64,000 nucleotides of DNA from Streblospio benedicti (Eukaryota; Annelida; Polychaeta; Spionida; Spionidae), in assembly GCA_019095985.1 (NCBI GenBank), contig CM032661.1, positions 19,404,456 through 19,468,455 on the forward strand, read 5' to 3'. Of this stretch, positions 56,666 through 64,000 are shown in pieces. Both the position numbers and the translations under genes were made by a program. The notes beneath the pieces are model-generated. The model saw only the letters and a list, made by a program, of their open reading frames with translations. It was not told the DNA's origin and made no database searches. The first letter of the stretch is position 1. Each line of letters begins with the position of its first letter.

Positions 56666-59600
56666 ATGGGTTATTTGTATTTTAAGCACTGGATATATGT
56701 TATGATACATATGTTCTTGAACGACATAACTAATGTGTCTGGAAATAAAATAGTGTCTCCCTCAAAATCTCTGGTATGGGGACCTGGATTGAAAACAGAA
56801 TATATTGTTCCAGCAAGATTTTTCTACATTCATGCTGTAGATGGAAATGACAACAAGTAAGTACGTGATATTTGAAAAGTAACAAGATATATAATTACAT
56901 AACATCATTGTCCAAACATTTTTACTTCTTAATTATCCACTCACTAATTAACCTTTAACATTAAGCCTCATGGTAAGTCCCCCCCCCCCCCCCCACCCCC
57001 ATACACCCCCCCACACACACACCTTTCTTTTTTCTTCTTTTTTCCTTTCCCATAGGCCTACGGTTTGTTCTTCTTGTTCTCGATTAGTAGTCCGCAAGTG
57101 GATCAGTGACTATGTAGGCACTGGTCTCCCCTAACGGGGCAAAACGCGGACTAAGTGAGGTGCTCCTATGGTGTAGAAGGCGCCAGCTGACTCTTGAATG
57201 ATGTAATTTTCGGCAACAGACTTTGGTAGTTCATTCCATTCCGGAATTGTTCGAGCTACAGTCTCTTTCCATAATGGAGTGTTTTTGTCTCTTCCAGCCA
57301 GTTTTTGTAACTTCCATTTGTTGAGTCTGCGTGTTGGTGTTTCAGAGCTAATCAGGTCTATTGAGTCAGGTGGTAGATTTTGCTGGCAATTTAAAATCTT
57401 GTAGGATAGAGTCAACCTTTGATTACGACGCCGTTGCTCTAAGGTTTGCCACTTGAGGTCGCGCAATAAAGCAGTAACGGAAATGATACCACGAACACCG
57501 CGCAACCAGCGGGCAGCGCGGCGCTGTATTGTTGTCAAGCTTTTATTACTCTAACCAAATAGTCCAAATACATATGGCAAATAATATCCTGCAGAGTCGG
57601 ATTTCAGTTACAGACCTTGTAAACTGAGTTGCGTAATTGTCCCTGTATACTGAGTCGTGGTTATTTTTACCCTTTCCTGACTCCCGCTCCATCAGGAATG
57701 GTTAGTAAATTTTGACCACCCATAGGCTTGATTGAAATAAAGTGGCCACCCTGATATGGACAATCCTGTCACAGCTTTCGGTATGTAGTGCGACTGCCTG
57801 CTTAAAGCAGTTACATTGGTTACCTATCAGATTAAGGATAAAATACAAGATTCTTGTTTTGACACATAAATGTCTACATGGTGAGGCTCCAGGTTATTTA
57901 AAGGAACTATTACTATTTAGGTCTATGTCAGTAAGATCACTCAGGTCTAACATTGATTGTGAACTTAAGTTACATGTACCATTTATTAAGAAATTAACAC
58001 TAGCCGAAAGATCGTTCTCTGTACAAGCCCCTAAGGAATGGAACCAACTACCACTTAAACTTAGATCTATCAATTCATTAGATGTATTTAGAAGAAACCT
58101 TAAAACACATTTATTTATTCAATTTTAGTTTGTATGTTGCAAAGCGCCTGCGATAATATTTGTTCATTCTGCTTGGCGCTATATCAAATGTATATTGTAT
58201 TGTATTGTATTGTATTGTATGGTTCCCATGTATACAATTGGGTATCAATCTGAATCTCAGTTAAAATAACAACACAAACATCCTCTCATAATTTCTTACA
58301 TAAAAAAACAATCCAACAATTCAATTTTGAATCAATTAAATCCTAAATTTATTCGAGCAGACCCTATAATTATTCCTCATGCAGAGGGTGTGGCTTGGCT
58401 GGCCAGTGTACATCTCAACCGTCCTGTCCAAGCCTTTCGGTTATTACCTGGGGTCATCAGGATCTGTCAGACCTGTGCTCAAATGTGTCGGATCTTTCTG
58501 CGCAACCGCATCTCAAATCTGTTTTGGTCTTCCCTTGCCTTTCTTTCCTTCTATTACAAGTTTTCTTACTTTGCTAATCCAGCCAGAACTGCGTTCAACA
58601 TGACTTATCAATATTTGCAGGGTTGGCAGTTTCTTTTGCTGGTGGAATCCACATCAAACATAGCACTACGTACAGTGAACTAAGAACCAAACCATGATTT
58701 ACTTCAACAATAACACTAAATTCCTCACTGTAGCCATCTCAAACACGAACGCAGCTGCGTATATTTGCATACATGGACTGAAAACATTTGCATACATGGA
58801 CTGAAGTCACTTGACTAGCTCAACAAACCATTCTTCCACACCGAGCTTATGCATAGCCCACCGTAAAAACATGAATCTTAATACATGTATAAGAAATTAT
58901 TTTTCAATTCTATTACAGCATAACATCTTCAATTGGGAAAGATCCGTTTGTCATAAAGTTTTATGACCAGAACAATAACAATATTCGAGTGTGGGCACAA
59001 CAATTGGATAGACAAGACGGTTCTTACATCGTAAGATACAAATTATTTGACAGTCATCAAAACCCAAAGGTTGTTATAATGTATAATGATAAACATGTAG
59101 GCCAGTCACCATATACACTAAGTGGTAAGGACCTGTCTTTACATTGTTATGTTATATATAATTCTTTATTCTGTATACATGTATTTAAAATAGAATACAA
59201 TGGTAGTACTAATCTCTAAAATAAAGTTATGAAGGTTTTATATTAACAAAATAGTGTACAAATTTTTAGGATATGCGTACCACGATTTGTGCCATTGTCC
59301 TGAACCCAGTCTTCAACGCTGGTATGATAGTATGAACTGCCCAGCTGATGAATGGGGTTACAGGTATCGATTAAATCTATTTTGAATTTTTTTGTTAAAA
59401 GATTTACTGTTAAACATTTCATTTCAAATTATGACCAAACACATTTGTACTCATCTACTTTGAAGTAGATGCAATGTTTTAATTGCCTGTAATTATTTTG
59501 CTGAGATGGTATTAGTGATATTCTTCATTTCCAAGTTGCGCAGAAAAGCTGCACACTCTCTTTTTTTTTATTTGATTTTGAGACACAAAATTTTATGGGT

Positions 59601-62034
59601 ACTTCCAGTATATGTATAAGGCCTTTTACAATCGCAGTTAATGCTATATCATTCAAAATGTGTATTCTACATAAAATTGTTGGCTGTTACGCTGATAAAC
59701 GTTGGAAAATTAAGTAAATACATGTATTTGAGGCGAGCATTCTTCATAATAGTGAAGTTCTCAACTTTGCTCAAATCACTGGCCATCTGCAAATTTGATT
59801 AAGACCGGTCTTTTGCCCATAACTTCGTCTGATTACAGATTCATAAGCCTAACTCAAAACCCTGTAAGTAAAGGAAAGTACTTCCCACACGTGGTATACG
59901 ATAAATGATACTTGAAAATGACCTTTAAATATTTAAAGTTGTGTTAGTCTAGAATTACCCGGAACTCACAATATCAATTTTGATGGTGGTGTCGCAGGAA
60001 TATTTACAACGAATTTTCTTTCTTGAAAGTGGTGAATTGACAGATAATGTGAACTTTGAATTAAGCATATAAAGATAAGCAAGAATGATTAATCATTCAA
60101 AAAAATTATTTTAATGCTTTAGGCAAATTAAAGAAGACCTTTCTCAATGGAACGGTCAAATTGATATGGAGGTTGTTGCTGATGAAGCAGTTCGGAGATT
60201 CAATGAACGAGGAAGACACAGTCTATGTCATTATGTTGTGAAGGACAATAAGGTGTGTTGAACTGCTTTATGCTTTACTACAAAAATTGCTGTCAAATTG
60301 TGAGTGATTAGTGCGCAACTAAGCTAAATTTTGCAAGATATTAATCTCTGTCTATATCACTTTCCATAAATGTATACAAAGGCTTTTAGACATATATTTT
60401 CCAATCCACTATCGAATTATAAACTTTCACGTATGTTTCATTTTTAGATTAATTGTCTGCAGTGTAAATGAAGTCATTGCAATCATTGAAACGTCTCCAA
60501 TAAATGGCACATTATCATTTATTAGATACATAAAGACTGTAACTTAACATTAGCGCTATATGGCATAAATGTTTTCACATAACATGATGCACTTTACATT
60601 ATGTAAACAGACTTTTAATATAATACACTTATCTATTTCAGATTTATAGAAAAACATACGGTGAACATGTTGGATTTAAGATGTTTATGGATGCCATCCT
60701 TCTGTCATTAACAAGAAAGGTACTGTCAAATTGAGCAGAGACATGTCAATTTATATTTGTAATAAGAAATTCAATAGATTCTTTTTTTCAACTTGTAATT
60801 AGCCTTTTCCAGACTTGAAAGCATTTATGCCTAAAGGCAAGCCAAACTTTTTCCTTAATAATCACAACACACTAAACTTACAAAAAAAACCATTGACAGT
60901 TTCGTCAGCTGCTGTTGACATCTTCAAAATGATCGGCTGTGCATGACAGGCAGTCAATCATCTCGGCCGCCGCCGCCGAGAAGTGGATCATAGACTCGCA
61001 AAAGCTGATGAAACTGTCAATATTTTTTTTTAAAGTTTTATGTGTTGTGATTATTGAGAAATACACATTGCCAACACGAACACGTTCAAGGAGCTAAAAT
61101 TTTCCTTTTTCATACGCATGTGTCAAGACCACATTGCAACATCAAATCACGTATTGATTTCCTAGAAGATCAAATTATGTTAATATAAACATTTCTTATA
61201 CTAAATGATATAAATATTAGACATGTACATGTATGTAATATGTAATAATAGACTTAATGTAGGAATTGACCACGAGATTGGAGTGTCAATCGCAAAATTG
61301 AGCATGCTGACGTCTGATTTACCCAACGGCGAGGGGTAAATCAGACGTCAGCATGCTCAATTTTGCGATTGACACGACAATCGAGTGGTCAATCACCATT
61401 CTATCATGACTAAAATCCATTTTCATGATTTTATTTTAAAATAAATCATATTATAACATTCAACATTCAAGTCAATTTCGTTTGTTTTGAGCGCGCGGAG
61501 ACGTCAATTCCTACAGTTTTGAGCGCGCGGAGGCGTTAGTCTAAACTGCTGCACTCCGCACAGCATGAACACGCATTCATGGCCTTACTACGTCAGCGGC
61601 TGTATTGATATTGTGAGGAGATTAGACTAGCGCCGTGTTTTTTTGGGGGAGCGTGTTTTCCATCGCAAAATTGAGCACGGAGATTGACCAATCAGCGTGG
61701 GTTATTGGCGGTGATTTTTGCACGGAATGATAGAATTACAGATTAAGCACTTTCTGTACACTACCTTTCCTGCTAACAGTAATATTTTTTTGCACAATAA
61801 CCCTATCTTATTCTCATTATAAAAATGCTGTCCGGTCATTAAAAAGTTAATTTCGTTTCAGGTTAAACTTCCAGATTTTGAGTTTTTTGTGAACCTTGGT
61901 GATTGGCCATTAGAAAAAAAGCAACCCAGTCAAAAGCCAGTTCCAATATTTTCCTGGTGTGGATCAGATGATACAAGAGATATTGTGATGCCCACATATG
62001 ACGTTACAGAATCCACTTTGCAGACAATGGGCAG
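56666..62034 (+). CDS. POGLUT2: Protein O-glucosyltransferase 2/3 (KDELC), N-terminal part
   Basis: Seven plus-strand exons with matching phases: 56666-56856 (proposed ATG), 58919-59124, 59270-59363, 60123-60252, 60642-60719, 61862-62034, and then further exons beyond the window, making six coding exons seen here. The product reads [102 protein letters not shown] and [19 protein letters not shown]. It matches human KDELC1/2 from the N-terminus through the filamin-like domain and into the CAP10 glycosyltransferase domain. The family adds O-glucose to EGF repeats in the ER lumen. The N-terminus ([12 protein letters not shown]) is only weakly signal-peptide-like, so the true start could be elsewhere. 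I cannot separate POGLUT2 from POGLUT3. The last third of the enzyme is not in the window. Confidence 0.92.
56976..57003 (+). repeat. C-rich homopolymer
   Basis: A run of C interrupted once by A, inside the first POGLUT2/3 intron. Confidence 0.85.
57131..57540 (-). mobile_element. LINE ORF2 3'-terminal fragment
   Basis: The minus strand reads [16 protein letters not shown], then [20 protein letters not shown] and [14 protein letters not shown]. This is the C-terminal end of a non-LTR retroelement polymerase ('RRAARxV ... L.W..LE.RR...RL'). It is an uninterrupted 135-codon fragment, but only the tail is present. It lies in the first POGLUT2/3 intron. Confidence 0.75.
57742..58220 (+). mobile_element. 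CR1-like LINE 3' end with (TATTG)n tail
   Basis: The plus strand reads [20 protein letters not shown], then [20 protein letters not shown] and [13 protein letters not shown], and ends at a TAG. GCGCTATATCAAATG then leads into TATTG repeats to about 58220. It is a 5'-truncated copy of a CR1-type element and lies opposite in orientation to the LINE fragment just before it. Confidence 0.82.
58221..58918 (+). other. Remainder of the first POGLUT2/3 intron
   Basis: The block 58380-58640 is GC-richer and open in more than one frame (for example [14 protein letters not shown]), but I recognise no family. It may be an old retroelement scrap. A short near-duplicate (TTTGCATACATGGACTGAA) occurs twice at 58764-58805. 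Confidence 0.4.
60854..61058. repeat. Inverted-repeat element with arms about 55 bp
   Basis: CTTAATAATCACAACACACT on the left is mirrored by TGTGTTGTGATTATTGAG on the right. Inside, CATTGACAGTTTCGTCAGCTG is mirrored by GCTGATGAAACTGTCAAT. The centre has a GCCGCCGCC run. Probably a MITE in a POGLUT2/3 intron. Confidence 0.7.
61264..61735 (+). repeat. Hairpin-headed MITE, copy B
   Basis: A perfect 42-bp inverted repeat (61283-61324 and 61334-61375, loop 9 bp) is followed by a body containing two GAGCGCGCGGAG words and ending GATTTTTGCACGGAATGATA. Head and tail match copy A at 26.4-26.8 kb in the opposite orientation. Confidence 0.85.
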
Positions 62035-62152
62035 GTTAGTACTTTTAAATTACAAAGAATTTCAATTTCCATTAAATTCTTGAAACAAACAGCTCAACAA
62101 TTCTGATAATGCTGACATTGTTTTGCAAAAATGAAATAGATCAATCAAGGGT

Positions 62153-62261
62153 GGTTGTGTGTGGTATGTGTACTACTATGATTTACAAATACTACCCCGT
62201 TATACTAATGTGTATTGTATAATGTTTGTAAATCATAGTAGTATACACACCACACACAGCC
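62153..62261. repeat. 37-bp inverted repeat, near-perfect hairpin
   Basis: The left arm 62153-62189 (GGTTGTGTGTGGTATGTGTA...) is mirrored by 62225-62261 with two mismatches; the loop is 35 bp. It lies in the intron after the last visible POGLUT2/3 exon. Confidence 0.88.
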
Positions 62262-63390
62262 TCCCATAATGGTAAGACCCATGAGATCAACCATCAGTTG
62301 TATTAATTACTATAAGTGATTGTGATGCATGTGAACATGTTTATAACTCTGACTTCTATTCTTTGTTGATAGATTGTTGCTTTAGCGTTTGTTCTACATA
62401 CCAAAAGTTGTTGCATATTAAAAGGCGCTAGTCAACTCACTTTTATTTGAACATGTGCTAGTATTTTTTGACAACATAGATTAACATTAGTAAGATAAAA
62501 ATGCATTGAAAATGATTGGGGATTACTGCAACCTTTCTTATACACCAGTTTTCGTATAACTAGTAATCATGGGAAATAAATAGACAAACAAACCAAGCAC
62601 ATGGCTGTTTTGCATACACACCCTTTCTAATGGAAATATTCATGTACGATCGCAGTACCAAAAACAGCCGCCAGGTGGAATATCAATGATGTACAAAGGT
62701 TTATCAAAATAGTTACTACAATTTTTACCCGCACATGGTGCAGTTTCGATCAACCAAAGATCTGTGATGTACAGCATAGCAGGAAATTTAAATGATAAAG
62801 ACTATACTGTTTGTCTAAATTTTTCCCAGCATGCAATTTTTTGTAGCCACCTACATATTTTAGACAGTAGTACGATATGCAGAGTGAAGTAATTGACTGA
62901 TGGTGACATCATTGTTGGTGACAACCTGCTGAGAAGCATCACATTAATCAATGAAATTTTTATTGTGAATACAATACATTTATCAACATATTATTTTGAG
63001 TTAGAATGCTTTCGCCACAATTCCTACTTGATGTTCAACCTAGAAGTTGCTCAAATTATATAATTTCTTTACTAATATTTATTGACTTTTGAAGCAATTT
63101 TTGAAGTGTCAATTCTAGCTACCACTTTATGTTGAATTGACATAATCCCATGTGACCCCCATGTCATACTCAATATAATATTTTCACTCCATACAATATA
63201 TTGTATATTTTGTTGCTAAACTATCATAGAATTTTATGAATGTTATCTATTATGTTAAGATATAAAAAATTTCAGAATTTTTATATCTAGCTTGACCTGG
63301 CGTCTGTCTACAGTTCTAATATTTGCACCTCCAATGCCAATTATTTGAATGTATGTATGTGAGTGTTATAACTTTTTGTCTTGATCCTAA
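62262..63390. other. Intron sequence, nothing recognised
   Basis: I searched for the next POGLUT2/3 exon (expected to resume the glycosyltransferase after ETMGR) and did not find it here. Confidence 0.5.
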
Positions 63391-63398
63391 GTTATTTT

Positions 63399-63892
63399 CA
63401 GGGATGGGGTCAATTCCGTTTCGTCAATTCCAGTTCCAATTCCAGTTTCACCTCAGGATTCACTTCCAATTCTAATTCCATTACCGCCTCAAAGTTCAAT
63501 TCCAATTCCAATTCCTCTGACATCAATTCCGATTCCAATTCTGTATTAGTAAAAATGTAATATTTACGCATGTCAAATGATTGTGTATGTTTATTTTAAA
63601 TGCTCTTATAGTGTCAACTTATTAATAATATTGTGATATTTAATACATAAATGCATCACACCTATCACACAATATCAGCATCAAAGGCTGTGTATTGCTT
63701 TGATGTGAGGAGTTGGCTACGTGAAAAATCAGAAATAGTAATAATATAAATGGAATTTGGGTGGAATTGAAATGGAATTGACGAGATTAAGGTCAATTCC
63801 AATTCCAAATTTCTTTCAGATGTTCAATTCCAATTCCGGAATTTGAATTTGAATTGAATTCCGCAATTCTAATGGACTTGACCCCATCCCTG
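63399..63892. repeat. hAT-type MITE with 8-bp target-site duplication
   Basis: The left end CAGGGATGGGGTCAATTCC is mirrored by the right end GGACTTGACCCCATCCCTG with one mismatch. It is flanked by the exact 8-bp duplication GTTATTTT (63391-63398 and 63893-63900). An 8-bp duplication and CAGGG termini are typical of hAT elements. Near both ends the interior consists of many AATTCC/GGAATT units. No ORF. Confidence 0.9.
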
Positions 63893-64000
63893 GTTATTTT
63901 TGCCATCCATTTTCATTCCAATTGGGGGTTAAAATTGAAATTGTTATACAAATGTACAGTAATTTTGATCCTTTGAGTGGATTGTTCTCTTTTTTCATAT

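Noticed and set aside
58327-58683. 118-codon ORF in the POGLUT2/3 intron
   Set aside because: Open in several frames at once and not recognisable; GC-richer intron sequence is enough to explain it.

Overview
This is animal nuclear DNA. Genes are split by AT-rich introns with GT-AG (once GC-AG) splice sites, and non-LTR retroelements, MITEs, tRNA-derived SINEs and microsatellites fill the rest. Recognisable genes are UNC93A, BANP, POGLUT2/3 (KDELC) and a GRL101-like LDLa/LRR receptor. Together with CR1-type LINEs and a Penelope-like relic they suggest a marine invertebrate, most likely an invertebrate deuterostome (echinoderm or hemichordate grade), though a lophotrochozoan is not excluded. 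I cannot name the species.

Layout. Positions 1-5.2 kb are repeats: three copies of a roughly 555-bp MITE, a stretch rich in the word CGTGCAAC, and a decayed Penelope-like element. A 5'-truncated CR1-like LINE (5.2-6.7 kb) precedes a 1221-codon open exon for a GPCR (6.9-10.5 kb, +). Then come a 150-bp tandem array, small relics, large microsatellites and a second CR1-like LINE that runs into a 100-N gap at 16.9 kb. The contig 16982-31198 carries the C-terminal half of UNC93A on + and, tail to tail with it, a TPR/TRADD-N-like gene on -. After a second 100-N gap, the contig 31299-56349 carries the N-terminal half of UNC93A on - (39.3-32.1 kb), a 4-kb inverted-repeat element (42.3-46.4 kb) and a complete BANP gene on - (56.2-50.0 kb). 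After a third 100-N gap, the first six coding exons found for POGLUT2/3 run on + and leave the window.

The most important observation is that the two UNC93A halves are complementary, do not overlap, and join in frame (341 + 272 codons plus a stop). They lie on opposite strands of contigs bounded by placeholder gaps. The simplest reading is that the contig 16982-31198 is placed backwards in this scaffold. Turning it round gives one continuous 11-exon UNC93A gene on - and moves the TPR gene to +. BANP and POGLUT2/3 lie head to head across the third gap.
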